Shown here one piece after another: positions 26,145-35,425 of a stretch of DNA of 64,000 nt (its first letter is position 1; every line of letters starts with the position of its first letter). The stretch is from positions 124,001-188,000 of the forward strand of contig NZ_LBNQ01000041.1 of NCBI RefSeq assembly GCF_001005215.1, written 5' to 3'. The position numbers and the translations under genes are program-made. The notes below the pieces were generated by a model that saw nothing but the letters and a program-made list of their open reading frames with translations, had not been told where the DNA came from and did no database searches. Source of the DNA: Lampropedia cohaerens. Its GTDB lineage: Bacteria; Pseudomonadota; Gammaproteobacteria; Burkholderiales; Burkholderiaceae_C.

Positions 26145-27503
26145 CTACGCGGCGACGGCTAGTGTCAGTGCCTGTTCCGCACGTTTTGCGATGGCCAGTA
26201 CGGCATCATCGCGTCCTTGACAGTGCCATAGCATCAGCCCGACAGGCGGCTCCTCTTTGGTGTGGCAAGGGATGCTGATCGCCGGGCCGTCGAGCAAGTT
26301 GATGGCGCTGGTGTTGCGCAGCACCAGCGCATTGGCGCGGCTGAATGCGTCATCGCGCTCGGCACCGGGTGCGATGCTAGCGTAGGGGGGCGCGGTGATG
26401 GCGACAGTGGGGCTGAGGATGGCGTCAAACCCCTGCAGTTGCGTGGCCATGGTCTGTTGCCACTGGCGGCGCAGCGCCTGCAGCTGCAGATAGGCGGTGG
26501 CTGTCATCGTGGCCCCCGCGGCAATGCGCTGGCGCACGCGTGGGTCATAAGCGTCGCCATGCTGCTGCAGCAATGGCGCGTGCCATGCATGGCTTTCCGC
26601 CGCTGGCAGCGTGCCCAGGCGGGCCATCTCCCGCAGGGTGTCCATGGCAGGAAGCTGCAGGCGCTGCACGCGCGCGCCTGTAGCCTGCAGCACATCGACG
26701 CTGCGTTCGAAGGCGTTGCGCGTGGTCGTGTCGCAGTCATCGAGAAAGAAGTTGTCGATCACTGCCAGCTGCCATGCCTCAAGCGGCGCAGGCGTGCGCG
26801 TGACGGTGCGCGCTGCCAGGACTTCATGGACGCGGATGGCGGCTTCCACGTTGCGCGTGATGGCGCAGGCGACGTCCAGGGAGGGTGACAGCGGCAGCAT
26901 GCCATCGCGGGGAACCAGTGCTTGCGTACTCTTGAATCCAACCAGGCCATTGAAAGCGGCTGGGATGCGGATGGAGCCGCCGGTGTCCGAGCCCAGCGCC
27001 GCATCGGCAATACCCAGTGCCACCGACAGAGCGGCGCCGGAGGAGGAGCCGCCGCAGACCCGTTGCTCGGGCAGGGCGCGAAAGCATTGGCCAGGTGCTG
27101 CGTGCCAGGCATCCACTGCGAACAGCGGTGGAAAGTGTGGATTGATACCGATGCCGGAAAAGGCGAACTCCACCATGTGCGTGCGGCCCATGTTGTGGGC
27201 GCCGGCCTGCAGCAGGCGCTGCACGGCCGTGGCGTTGCGGAGTGCGGGTGGTTGGCTTTCCAGGATGCGTGAGCCGGCGGTGGTGACTTGCCCGGCAACG
27301 TCGAACAAATCCTTGATGCTGACCAGCCACCCGGAAAGGGGTGGCGGTGCGGCGGGGCGCTCCTGCGGCAAACGCAGCGCCGCAGGCGGCTGCAGGTTGC
27401 AGGTGCGCATGGCGGCGCGGCCCTGTTCGCAGGTGCAGGCGGCCAGGGCGCGTGCATGGCGCGCCTGCAGATCGTCACGGCTTGGGAGGGTAGAGCGGGG
27501 CAT
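26145..27503 (-). CDS. Amidase-signature family hydrolase
   Basis: The product has 452 residues with the Ser-cisSer-Lys triad of the family: K64 (VSIKDLF), the cis-Ser in CGGSSSGAA (153-155) and nucleophile S177 (GSDTGGSIR). The family includes GatA, indoleacetamide hydrolase and allophanate-type amidases; no gatB or gatC is nearby, so a free-standing amide hydrolase is likelier. Substrate is unknown. The segment between NPHF and the cis-Ser is longer and less conserved than usual. The ATG at 27503 fits the family start but lacks a clear ribosome-binding site. It is divergent from rpsB and its stop lies close to the tRNA terminator. Confidence 0.85.
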   Translation of the reverse strand: MPRSTLPSRDDLQARHARALAACTCEQGRAAMRTCNLQPPAALRLPQERPAAPPPLSGWLVSIKDLFDVAGQVTTAGSRILESQPPALRNATAVQRLLQAGAHNMGRTHMVEFAFSGIGINPHFPPLFAVDAWHAAPGQCFRALPEQRVCGGSSSGAALSVALGIADAALGSDTGGSIRIPAAFNGLVGFKSTQALVPRDGMLPLSPSLDVACAITRNVEAAIRVHEVLAARTVTRTPAPLEAWQLAVIDNFFLDDCDTTTRNAFERSVDVLQATGARVQRLQLPAMDTLREMARLGTLPAAESHAWHAPLLQQHGDAYDPRVRQRIAAGATMTATAYLQLQALRRQWQQTMATQLQGFDAILSPTVAITAPPYASIAPGAERDDAFSRANALVLRNTSAINLLDGPAISIPCHTKEEPPVGLMLWHCQGRDDAVLAIAKRAEQALTLAVAA

Positions 27504-27521
27504 GGGGGTGTCGTGGGCTTG

Positions 27522-27530
27522 TGCTAGAAT
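27522..27530 (+). promoter_or_regulatory. Extended -10 promoter of rpsB
   Basis: TGCTAGAAT is an extended -10 element about 190 bases before rpsB. It implies a leader of about 180 bases, in which GGCAGGTTCA (27594-27603) can pair with GGAACCTGTC (27682-27691) at 8 of 10 positions. Leaders of rpsB are known to be autoregulated by S2 in other bacteria; that function here is inference. Confidence 0.5.
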
Positions 27531-27717
27531 GGTCGGGTTTTGCCAGTGCGGCCTGCGCTTTTGTTGCGCCCACATTAGGCAAGGCAAATAGCAGGCAGGT
27601 TCATCCTGGGTGCTGCTGACAGGGCGCTATGCGGGAGCGATGCTTTGCAATTTCTCCGGCGAGCGGCTTGCGGGCGGTGACGGAACCTGTCTTGGAAAAA
27701 ACCTTTGGAGTTTAATT

Positions 27718-28476
27718 ATGTCCACCATCACCATGCGTGAAATGCTGGAAGCCGGTGTCCACTTCGGTCACCAGACGCGCTTCTGGAACCCCAAGATGGC
27801 CCCGTACATTTTTGGCCATCGCAACAAGATCCACATCATCAACCTGGAAGCGACACTGCCGAAGTTCCAGGAAGCGCAGAAATACGCGCGCCAGCTGGCA
27901 GCCAATGGCGGCACCATCCTGTTTGTCGGCACCAAGCGCCAGTCGCGCGAGTTCGTGGCGCAGGAAGCCAAGCGCGCCGGCATGCCCTACGTGGATCAAC
28001 GCTGGCTTGGTGGCATGCTGACCAACTTCAAGACACTCAAGACTTCGGTCAAGCGCCTCAAGGACATGAAGGCCCAGCAGGAAGCCGGCCTGGAATCCCT
28101 GAGCAAGAAGGAGCAGCTGCTGTTCGGTCGCGAGATCGAGAAGCTCGAGCGCGACATCGGCGGCATCCAGGACATGGCCGGACTGCCGGATGCGATTTTC
28201 GTGATCGATGTGGGCTACCACAAGATCACCGTCTCCGAGGCGCACAAGCTGGGCATCCCGCTCATTGGCGTGGTTGACACCAACCACAACCCCGAAGGCA
28301 TCGACTACGTGATTCCCGGCAACGACGACTCGGCCAAGGCCGTGGCGCTGTATGCCCGCGGCATCGCCGATGCCATCATCGAAGGCCGCAACAACGCCGT
28401 CGACAACGTCGCCAAGCTGGTGGCTGCCGATGAAGGCGATGAGTTCGTGGAAGTGCAGGAAGAGACTGCCGAGTAA
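27718..28476 (+). CDS. rpsB: 30S ribosomal protein S2
   Basis: The product has 252 residues and binds the 30S platform with S1. The start [26 protein letters not shown] is invariant in form; [32 protein letters not shown] and [13 protein letters not shown] follow in order. GGAG lies nine bases before the ATG at 27718. It opens the long rpsB-rnhB gene string and is separated from tsf by a terminator or attenuator. Confidence 0.98.
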   Translation: MSTITMREMLEAGVHFGHQTRFWNPKMAPYIFGHRNKIHIINLEATLPKFQEAQKYARQLAANGGTILFVGTKRQSREFVAQEAKRAGMPYVDQRWLGGMLTNFKTLKTSVKRLKDMKAQQEAGLESLSKKEQLLFGREIEKLERDIGGIQDMAGLPDAIFVIDVGYHKITVSEAHKLGIPLIGVVDTNHNPEGIDYVIPGNDDSAKAVALYARGIADAIIEGRNNAVDNVAKLVAADEGDEFVEVQEETAE

Positions 28477-28541
28477 ACTCTCGGGCAGGCAAGTCCCTCC
28501 CAGACTCTGAGGCTGCGCTTCGCGCCGTGCGGATGCGCAGC

Positions 28542-28575
28542 AAAAAAAGGGGCCTCCAGCAGACGCCCCTTTTTT
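28542..28575 (+). terminator. Terminator or attenuator between rpsB and tsf
   Basis: GGGGC (28549-28553) and GCCCC form the stem and a run of A before and T after extends it (AAAAAAA with TTTTTT). It has the form of an efficient intrinsic terminator and may set the S2 to EF-Ts ratio by partial read-through. Confidence 0.8.
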
Positions 28576-28662
28576 CGTAGCGGCGCCTGGTGTGGCCGCC
28601 AAGGCAACCGAACAACCCCTCATCCCCCAACGTACTGAACGTACCAACGATTGGAGATCAAC

Positions 28663-29550
28663 ATGGCTGCAGTGACAGCAAGCATGGTGGCAGCACTTCG
28701 TGCGAAAACCGATGCCCCGATGATGGAAGCAAAGAAGGCCCTGGTCGAGGCCGATGGCGACATGGCCAAGGCCGAGGAGCTGCTGCGCATCAAACTCGGC
28801 ACTAAGGCCGGCAAGGCGGCCTCGCGCGTGACGGCCGAAGGCGTGATTGCCGTCGCCGTTGAAGACGGCGTGGGTGCCATGGTGGAAGTCAACTGCGAGA
28901 CGGACTTCGTCAGCAAGAACGACAGCTTCCTGCAGTTTGCCAATGCCGCAGCCCAGCTGGTGGCCAAGCACAACCCGGCCGATGTCGATGCCCTGGGTGC
29001 GCTGCCATACAGCCAGGACGGCTTTGGCCCGACGCTCGAGGACGTGCGCAAGGGGTTGGTCGGCAAGATCGGCGAGAACATGACGCTGCGCCGTTTCGCC
29101 CGCTTTGCCGAAGGCAAGCAGCTGACGCACTACCTGCATGGCACGCGCATTGGCGTCGTGGTCACGTTCGATGGTGACGAAAGTGCGGCGCGCGATGTGG
29201 CCATGCACGTGGCGGCGATGAAGCCGGTGGCGCTGTCCAGCGCCGACGTGCCTGCCGAGCTGATCGAGAAGGAGCGTACCGTCGCCAAGGGCAAGGCCGA
29301 GGAAGCGGGCAAGCCTGCGGAGATTGCCGCCAAGATGGTCGAAGGCGCAGTGGCCAAGTACCTTAAGGAGGTGTCGCTGCTCGATCAGCCGTTCGTCAAG
29401 AACGACAAGCAGAGCGTGGCGCAGATGCTCAAGGAAAAGAACACCACTGTGCACGGCTTTACGCTGTTCGTGGTGGGCGAGGGCATCGAGAAGAAGGCCG
29501 ACGATTTCGCGGCCGAGGTGGCCGCGCAAATGGCAGCTGCGAAGAGCTGA
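28663..29550 (+). CDS. tsf: Translation elongation factor Ts
   Basis: The product has 295 residues and exchanges nucleotide on EF-Tu. The N-terminal UBA-like domain ([22 protein letters not shown], 7-28), the EF-Tu contact region with [12 protein letters not shown] (about 76-88) and two core domains are present. The ATG at 28663 follows TTGGAGATCAAC; a start at 28651 lacks support. A terminator-like stem follows before pyrH. Confidence 0.97.
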   Translation: MAAVTASMVAALRAKTDAPMMEAKKALVEADGDMAKAEELLRIKLGTKAGKAASRVTAEGVIAVAVEDGVGAMVEVNCETDFVSKNDSFLQFANAAAQLVAKHNPADVDALGALPYSQDGFGPTLEDVRKGLVGKIGENMTLRRFARFAEGKQLTHYLHGTRIGVVVTFDGDESAARDVAMHVAAMKPVALSSADVPAELIEKERTVAKGKAEEAGKPAEIAAKMVEGAVAKYLKEVSLLDQPFVKNDKQSVAQMLKEKNTTVHGFTLFVVGEGIEKKADDFAAEVAAQMAAAKS

Positions 29551-29580
29551 TCGAGCCGCTTGCCGGATAATTGGCCTGGG

Positions 29581-29640
29581 CGCCGCACTTCCCCGCAGGG
29601 GCAAGCCCTGGCAGGAGGGTGCGGCGTTTTGTCATGGGTG
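29581..29640 (+). terminator. Stem-loop terminator after tsf
   Basis: CGCCGCAC (29581-29588) pairs with GTGCGGCG (29629-29636), enclosing a second GC-rich stem, and is followed by TTTT. It lies 30 bases after the tsf stop. Confidence 0.6.
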
Positions 29641-29720
29641 CCAGTTGGCGCGACAATGCGCGCCACGCCCGGTGCCTGCTGCACGAATTCCAAGAACGAT
29701 CCTCCTTTTCTCATCCAGCC

Positions 29721-30452
29721 ATGACTGCAAACCCAACTCCGGCTCCGGCCTATCGGCGCATCTTGCTCAAGCTCTCCGGTGAGGCCCTGATGGGCGATGA
29801 TGCCTTTGGCATCAACCGCGAAACCATCGAGCGCATGGTGGACGAAATCGTCGCCATCACCGAGATGGGGGTGGAACTGGCCATCGTCATTGGTGGCGGC
29901 AACATCTTCCGGGGGGTGGCTGGCGGCGCCGCGGGCATGGACCGCGCCACGGCCGACTACATGGGTATGCTGGCAACGGTCATGAACGCACTGGCACTGG
30001 CCGAGGCCATTGGCCGCAAGGACGTGCCCGCGCGCGTGATGTCGGCTATTTCGGTGGATCAGGTGGCCGAGCCCTACGTGCGTCCCAAGGCACTGCAGTA
30101 TCTGGAGGAAGGCAAGGTGGTGGTCTTTGCAGCCGGCACCGGCAATCCGTTTTTCACCACCGACACCGCCGCTGCCCTGCGCGGCGCCGAGATCGGCGCG
30201 CAGATCGTGCTCAAGGCCACCAAGGTCGATGGCGTGTACTCGGCGGATCCCGTCAAGGATCCGCAGGCCACGCGCTACAGCCGGTTGAGCTTCGATGAGG
30301 CCATGGTCAAGAACCTGGGCATCATGGATGCCACGGCCTTTGCGCTGTGCCGCGACCAAAAGCTGCCGATCAAGGTGTTTTCCATCGTCAAGCCGGGCGC
30401 ACTGCAGCGTGTGGTGCGCGGCGAGGACGAGGGAACGCTGGTGTACGCCTGA
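29721..30452 (+). CDS. pyrH: UMP kinase
   Basis: The product has 243 residues of the amino-acid-kinase fold and phosphorylates UMP to UDP. The motifs [14 protein letters not shown] (12-25), [11 protein letters not shown] (about 55-65), [13 protein letters not shown] and [19 protein letters not shown] are typical of bacterial PyrH. The ATG at 29721 is the conserved start; its Shine-Dalgarno is poor. A hairpin separates it from frr. Confidence 0.97.
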   Translation: MTANPTPAPAYRRILLKLSGEALMGDDAFGINRETIERMVDEIVAITEMGVELAIVIGGGNIFRGVAGGAAGMDRATADYMGMLATVMNALALAEAIGRKDVPARVMSAISVDQVAEPYVRPKALQYLEEGKVVVFAAGTGNPFFTTDTAAALRGAEIGAQIVLKATKVDGVYSADPVKDPQATRYSRLSFDEAMVKNLGIMDATAFALCRDQKLPIKVFSIVKPGALQRVVRGEDEGTLVYA

Positions 30453-30455
30453 CAA

Positions 30456-30477
30456 GTCGGGCGCGGACGCGCCCGAC
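30456..30477 (+). terminator. Hairpin between pyrH and frr
   Basis: GTCGGGCGC and GCGCCCGAC flank a four-base loop and are followed by CTTTCCC. The T run is weak, so it may attenuate or stabilise RNA rather than terminate. Confidence 0.45.
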
Positions 30478-30509
30478 CTTTCCCGTCGAACTTTTGCAGG
30501 AGAGATTTC

Positions 30510-31070
30510 ATGTCCATTGCCGACATTCGCAAGACCATGCAGAGCAAGATGGAGCAATCCATCCTCGCGTTCAAGAACAACCTGTCCAAGATCCGCACCG
30601 GCCGCGCCAATCCCGCGCTGCTCGATACCGTGCAGGTCGAGTACTACGGCCAGCACGTGCCCATCAGCCAGGTCGCCAACGTGTCGCTGCTGGATGCGCG
30701 CACGATCAGCGTGCAGCCCTGGGAGCGCGACATGGGCGCCAAGATCGAGAAGGCCATCCGCGAGAGCGATCTGGGCCTGAATCCGGCCAACATGGGTGAT
30801 CTGATTCGCGTGCCCATGCCGCCGATGAGCGAGGAGCGCCGCCGCGAGATGACCAAGCTCGTGCGCAGCGAAGGCGAGAACGCCAAGATCGCCGTGCGCA
30901 ACCTGCGCCGCGATGCCAACGATGCCATCAAGAAGCTGGTCAAGGACAAGGAAGCCTCCGAAGATGACCAGAAGCGGGCCGAGGCCGAAGTGCAGAAGAT
31001 CACCGACAAGTTCATCGCCGAGATCGATGCACTGGTGGAAGCCAAGGAAAAGGATGTCATGGCAGTCTGA
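30510..31070 (+). CDS. frr: Ribosome recycling factor
   Basis: The product has 186 residues, the standard length, and splits post-termination ribosomes with EF-G. Typical segments are [11 protein letters not shown] (about 30-40), [31 protein letters not shown] and [21 protein letters not shown] precedes the ATG. Confidence 0.98.
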   Translation: MSIADIRKTMQSKMEQSILAFKNNLSKIRTGRANPALLDTVQVEYYGQHVPISQVANVSLLDARTISVQPWERDMGAKIEKAIRESDLGLNPANMGDLIRVPMPPMSEERRREMTKLVRSEGENAKIAVRNLRRDANDAIKKLVKDKEASEDDQKRAEAEVQKITDKFIAEIDALVEAKEKDVMAV

Positions 31071-31136
31071 GCCGGCGGCGCTGCCCCGGCAGGCCGGCTA
31101 CGCGGCCTGCCAGCTGGTGTGCGCCGAGGCGGCGGG

Positions 31137-31901
31137 ATGAACATGCACGCAGAAAATGCCTTGACTGCCACCGCGCATCACGTGGCCATCGTCATGGACG
31201 GTAATGGCCGCTGGGCGCAAAAGCGCCTGCTGCCCCGGCTGGCCGGACACAAGCGCGGCGTCGATGCGCTGCGCCGCTGCGTGGCCCTGTGCGGCGAGCG
31301 CGGCGTGCGCGTGCTGACCGTATTTGCCTTCTCATCGGAGAACTGGAACCGTCCCGAGGAGGAGGTCAACGGTCTGATGAGCCTGATGGCCAACGCCCTG
31401 ACGAAGGAGGTTGCCAGCCTGCAAGAGCATGGCGTGCGGCTGTATTGCGTCGGCGAGCGTGCGGGCCTGAGTGCCAAGGTGTGCGAGGGACTGGAGCAGG
31501 CGCAGCAGGCTACCGCGGGCAACTCCCGGCTGATTCTGAATGTCTGCTTCAACTATGGCGGACGCTGGGACATCGCCCAGGCGGCGCGTCGCCTGTGTGC
31601 CGAGGGCAAGCCGATCACAGAGGAAACGCTGGGCCGTGCAATGGCGCTGGCGCATGTGCCCGATCCCGATCTGCTGATACGCACCGGCGGGGAATTGCGC
31701 CTGAGCAACTTTTTGCTCTGGCAGGCGGCCTATGCCGAGCTTTTCTTCACGCCGACGCTATGGCCTGATTTCGATGCTGCCGACCTGGATGCGGCGCTGG
31801 CTTCCTTCGCGCAGCGCCAGCGGCGTTTTGGCAAGACCGACGAGCAGCTGCGCAGCCGCCACGATGCGGCCAGCAGTTCCGAGGAACGAGAGAACGTCTG
31901 A
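31137..31901 (+). CDS. uppS: Undecaprenyl diphosphate synthase
   Basis: The product has 254 residues and makes the C55 lipid carrier for peptidoglycan and O-antigen. The catalytic motif is IVMDGNGRWA with D21; FAFSSENWNRP near 64-74 and DLLIRTGGELRLSNFLLWQ near 180-198 are also conserved. Start at 31137; an ATG at 31143 is an alternative. The stop overlaps the cdsA start (TGATG). Confidence 0.96.
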   Translation: MNMHAENALTATAHHVAIVMDGNGRWAQKRLLPRLAGHKRGVDALRRCVALCGERGVRVLTVFAFSSENWNRPEEEVNGLMSLMANALTKEVASLQEHGVRLYCVGERAGLSAKVCEGLEQAQQATAGNSRLILNVCFNYGGRWDIAQAARRLCAEGKPITEETLGRAMALAHVPDPDLLIRTGGELRLSNFLLWQAAYAELFFTPTLWPDFDAADLDAALASFAQRQRRFGKTDEQLRSRHDAASSSEERENV

Positions 31902-32767
31902 TGCTCAAGCAGCGAATCATCACCGCGCTGGCCATGTTGGCCGTCGTTCTGCTGTGTCTGCTGGCACCCTGGCACTGGCCGTTCATGGCGCTGTTGACCC
32001 TGGCGCTGGGCGTGGCCAGCTGGGAGTGGGCGCGCCTTAATGGTATGCCGGACGCATTGGCCATTGCCGTGGGAGCAGGATTCGTCGCGGTGGCCGCCGT
32101 GGCGACAGTGGCGGGCGTGGCGCAATTTCCCCTGCCTGGCGGCTTCTGGCTGGTCTGCTGCCTGATGTGGCTGGCTGGCGCTGTCTGGACCTTGCATGCA
32201 GGCACGCAGGGATGGCAGGCTGTGCCCAGGTCCGTGCGTCTGCTGGCGGGGCTGGTGCTGTTTGCCGTGGTCTGGCTGGCGGTGTTGCGCGCCTTTGCCC
32301 TCGGTATCAACTACTTGCTGTCGCTGATGGCGCTGGTGTGGGCAGCGGATATCGGTGCGTATTTTGCTGGCCGCGCCTTTGGCCAGAAGCTGGTAGCACG
32401 CAAGCTTGCGCCGCGCGTGAGTCCCGGCAAGAGCTGGGAAGGCGTGCTGGGGGGCATGGTCGCGGTGCTGCTGCTGGCGGCGCTGTGGCTGTCGCTGGAC
32501 GGGCGCTTTGCGCAGCAATGGGGCCACAGTTTCTACGGCATGCTACGCCAGCACAGCCTCATCGTGCTGGTGGCCGTATGCGTCGTACTGGCTGGCATGA
32601 GCGTGGTGGGCGACTTGTTCGAATCACTGGTCAAGCGCGCCGCCGGCGCCAAGGACAGCAGCCATGTGCTGCCAGGCCATGGCGGGGTACTGGATCGCAT
32701 CGACGGGTTGCTGCCCATCATGCCGATGGGAATGTTGGTAATTGCATGGCTGGCCGGTACGGCGTGA
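31901..32767 (+). CDS. cdsA: Phosphatidate cytidylyltransferase
   Basis: The product has 288 residues with about eight membrane helices and makes CDP-diacylglycerol. The signature SLVKRAAGAKDSSHVLPGHGG (about 244-264) and VSPGKSWEGVLGG near 172 are decisive. It overlaps uppS by one base and is followed at 20 bases by dxr. Confidence 0.95.
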   Translation: MLKQRIITALAMLAVVLLCLLAPWHWPFMALLTLALGVASWEWARLNGMPDALAIAVGAGFVAVAAVATVAGVAQFPLPGGFWLVCCLMWLAGAVWTLHAGTQGWQAVPRSVRLLAGLVLFAVVWLAVLRAFALGINYLLSLMALVWAADIGAYFAGRAFGQKLVARKLAPRVSPGKSWEGVLGGMVAVLLLAALWLSLDGRFAQQWGHSFYGMLRQHSLIVLVAVCVVLAGMSVVGDLFESLVKRAAGAKDSSHVLPGHGGVLDRIDGLLPIMPMGMLVIAWLAGTA

Positions 32768-32787
32768 CCAGCGCGGAGGAAGGCAGT

Positions 32788-33990
32788 ATGTCCGACAGGC
32801 AAAGGCAGCGCGTGGCTGTGCTGGGAGCGACCGGCTCGATCGGCACCAGTACGCTGGATGTACTGGCGCGCCATGCCGATGTCTATGAGGTATTTGCGTT
32901 GGCAGCCGGACGCAACGTGCCGCTGATGGCGCAGCAATGTGTGCAGTTTCGCCCGGCCTACGCCGCCATGGCCGATACGCAGGGCGCGGCGCAGTTGCGA
33001 TCGCTCCTGCAGGAGGCCGGGGTGGCCACCCAGGTGCTGGCGGGCGAGGCGGCGATTGCCGAGCTGGCAGCGCATCCGCAGGTCGACACCGTCATGGCCG
33101 CCATCGTTGGCGTGGCGGGCCTGGCGCCCGCGCTGGCGGCTGCGCAGGCGGGCAAGCGTCTGCTGCTGGCCAACAAGGAAGCGCTGGTGGTGGGTGGTGC
33201 CTGGTTCATGCAGCAGGTGCGCGCGCATGGCGCCGTGTTGCTGCCCATCGACAGCGAGCATTCGGCGGTGTTCCAGTCCCTGCCCGAGCAGCCACGGACC
33301 TGGCCGACCCGTGTGGAGAAAATCATACTGACAGCCTCCGGCGGGCCATTTCGCGCGCGCGATGCGGCCACATTTGCCGACGTGACGCCCGAGCAGGCGT
33401 GTGCACATCCGAACTGGCGCATGGGTCGCAAGATTTCGGTGGATTCGGCAACCATGATGAACAAGGCGCTTGAAGTCATTGAAGCGCGCTACCTGTTCGA
33501 CGTCGCGCCCGAGCAGCTGGAGGTGGTCATCCATCCGCAAAGCGTGATCCACTCCATGGTGCAATTCAGGGATGGCTCCATCATCGCGCAGCTGGGCACG
33601 CCGGACATGCGCGTGCCGATCGCCTATGGCCTGGCTTGGCCCGAACGCATCGAATCCGGCGCGGCGCGGCTGGACTTTCACGCGCTGGCAGGTCTGACCT
33701 TCGAATCGTTCGAGGAGCCCGCGCATCGCCGGCGCTTTCCCTGTATGGCGCTGGCCTGGCAGGCGCTGCATGGTGCGCAGGGCAGCACCGCCATTCTCAA
33801 TGCCGCCAATGAGGTGGCCGTGGCCGCGTTTCTTGCCGGTCAGCTGCGTTTTGACCAGATCTATGCCGTCAACGCGGAGACGCTCGCGCGCTGTGTGGCG
33901 GCGCAGACCGATTCCCTGGACGCATTGCTGGCGCTTGATCAGCAGGCTCGACGAGTGGCTGCCGCCCAGGTACAGCGGCAGGCAAGCTGA
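32788..33990 (+). CDS. dxr: 1-deoxy-D-xylulose 5-phosphate reductoisomerase
   Basis: The product has 400 residues and catalyses the second step of the MEP isoprenoid pathway, which feeds the neighbouring UppS. NADPH motif GATGSIG (12-18), LLLANKEALVVGG, LPIDSEHSAVFQ, LTASGGPFR and HPQSVIHSMVQF are in order. GGAGGAAGG before the ATG at 32788 fixes the start; the frame is open far upstream through cdsA, but that is read-through of GC-rich DNA. Confidence 0.96.
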   Translation: MSDRQRQRVAVLGATGSIGTSTLDVLARHADVYEVFALAAGRNVPLMAQQCVQFRPAYAAMADTQGAAQLRSLLQEAGVATQVLAGEAAIAELAAHPQVDTVMAAIVGVAGLAPALAAAQAGKRLLLANKEALVVGGAWFMQQVRAHGAVLLPIDSEHSAVFQSLPEQPRTWPTRVEKIILTASGGPFRARDAATFADVTPEQACAHPNWRMGRKISVDSATMMNKALEVIEARYLFDVAPEQLEVVIHPQSVIHSMVQFRDGSIIAQLGTPDMRVPIAYGLAWPERIESGAARLDFHALAGLTFESFEEPAHRRRFPCMALAWQALHGAQGSTAILNAANEVAVAAFLAGQLRFDQIYAVNAETLARCVAAQTDSLDALLALDQQARRVAAAQVQRQAS

Positions 33991-33999
33991 GGCGACGAC

Positions 34000-35364
34000 A
34001 TGGTGACTGTGCTGGCTTTTCTCGTCACCATCGGTGTGCTGGTGACCGTGCATGAGTGGGGCCACTACCGCATGGCCAAGGCCTGTGGCGTCAAGGTGCT
34101 GCGGTTTTCCATCGGTATGGGCAAGCCGCTGGTGCGCTGGCGGCCCAGCGGCAGCGAAACCGAGTTCGTGGTTGCGGCGCTGCCGCTGGGCGGCTACGTG
34201 CAGATGCTTGATGAGCGCGAGGGGCAGGTGGCAGAGCACGAACGCCACCGCGGCTTCAACCGAAGGCCGCTGGCACAGCGCGCGGCCATTGTGCTGGCGG
34301 GGCCACTGACCAACCTCGTGCTGGCCGTGCTGTTGTTTTCGGCAGTCAACTGGTGGGGCATGTCGGCGGCGCAGCCTGTGTTGGCGACCCCGGTGCCCGA
34401 TTCGCTGGCCGCGCATGCGGGCATCGCGCAGGGCGACATGGTGCTGGCTGCCGCGGTTGACGATGGCCCTGCCCAAAGGGTGCAGTCGTTCGAGGAATTG
34501 CGCTGGCTGCTCAACCGTGCGGCGCTGACACAGCGCGATCTGGTGCTGACGCTGCAACCGGCGCAGCAGCCAGGGGAGAAAACCATCACCCTGCCGCTGG
34601 CACAGGCGGATATCCGCGATCTGGATGCGGCCGCGCTGCAGCGCATCGGCATTCTCGCGCCAATGGCAACCCCTGTGCTTGGGGAGATTGTGCCCGGCAG
34701 CGCCGCCGAGGCGGCGGGGTTGCGGCCGGGCGATCTGGTGCGTGCCGTTGACGGCGTGCCCATGCGCGATGCCCAGCAACTGGTGCAGCGTATTCAGGCC
34801 AGCGCCGAACACGATCCGCCGCAGCAATGGCTGATCGAGCGTGATGGTGCGACGCTGACCGTGCAGGTCACGCCACAGCGCGTCGCGGGCGAGGGCGGTG
34901 CGATGGTGGCGCGCATTGGCGCGCGCATTGGCAGCAGCGGCGACTACGCGACCACCACCGTGCGTTACGGACCCATCGAGGGGCTTCAGCGCGGCGTTGC
35001 CAGGACGTGGGAGATGGCGGCGCTGACGCTGCGCATGCTCGGGCGCATGCTGGTGGGACAGGCATCGCTGGAAAACCTCAGCGGCCCTGTGTCGATTGCG
35101 CAGTATGCTGGGCAGTCGGCCAGCCTCGGGATGGTACAGTTCCTGCACTTTCTGGCTGTCATCAGCCTCAGCCTGGGGGTGCTCAACCTGCTGCCGCTGC
35201 CCGTCCTCGATGGTGGGCACCTGATGTATTATCTTTGGGAAGCGGTAACGGGAAGGCCAGTGCCCCAGCAGTGGATGGAGCAGTTGCAGCGCGCAGGCGT
35301 TGCGCTGCTGCTGCTGCTGATGACACTGGCCTTGTTTAATGATCTGGGGCGGTTGCTGCGATGA
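34000..35364 (+). CDS. rseP: Regulated intramembrane protease RseP (site-2 protease)
   Basis: The product has 454 residues. The zinc motif HEWGH (H18, E19, H22) lies in the first membrane helix, and NLLPLPVLDGGHL near 395-408 supplies the third ligand. Two PDZ domains lie between. In other bacteria RseP cuts the anti-sigma factor of the envelope-stress sigma factor and clears signal peptides. Its place before bamA is conserved. It starts nine bases after dxr. Confidence 0.95.
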   Translation: MVTVLAFLVTIGVLVTVHEWGHYRMAKACGVKVLRFSIGMGKPLVRWRPSGSETEFVVAALPLGGYVQMLDEREGQVAEHERHRGFNRRPLAQRAAIVLAGPLTNLVLAVLLFSAVNWWGMSAAQPVLATPVPDSLAAHAGIAQGDMVLAAAVDDGPAQRVQSFEELRWLLNRAALTQRDLVLTLQPAQQPGEKTITLPLAQADIRDLDAAALQRIGILAPMATPVLGEIVPGSAAEAAGLRPGDLVRAVDGVPMRDAQQLVQRIQASAEHDPPQQWLIERDGATLTVQVTPQRVAGEGGAMVARIGARIGSSGDYATTTVRYGPIEGLQRGVARTWEMAALTLRMLGRMLVGQASLENLSGPVSIAQYAGQSASLGMVQFLHFLAVISLSLGVLNLLPLPVLDGGHLMYYLWEAVTGRPVPQQWMEQLQRAGVALLLLLMTLALFNDLGRLLR

Positions 35365-35425
35365 ACGGCGCACCAGCCCCAGCTTGCAGTGACTGCCTGT
35401 CTTTCAGTCGGATCGACGTGAATCC

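Noticed and set aside
27712-29604. A 630-codon minus-strand frame spanning rpsB, tsf and their terminator
   Set aside because: Crosses two essential conserved genes and an intrinsic terminator; composition is that of a shadow frame.
32533-35373. A very long open frame (946 codons) on the minus strand across dxr and rseP
   Set aside because: It mirrors the codon structure of strongly conserved plus-strand genes in GC-rich DNA, has no domain-like segments and is rich in His, Arg and Gln as antisense shadows are.
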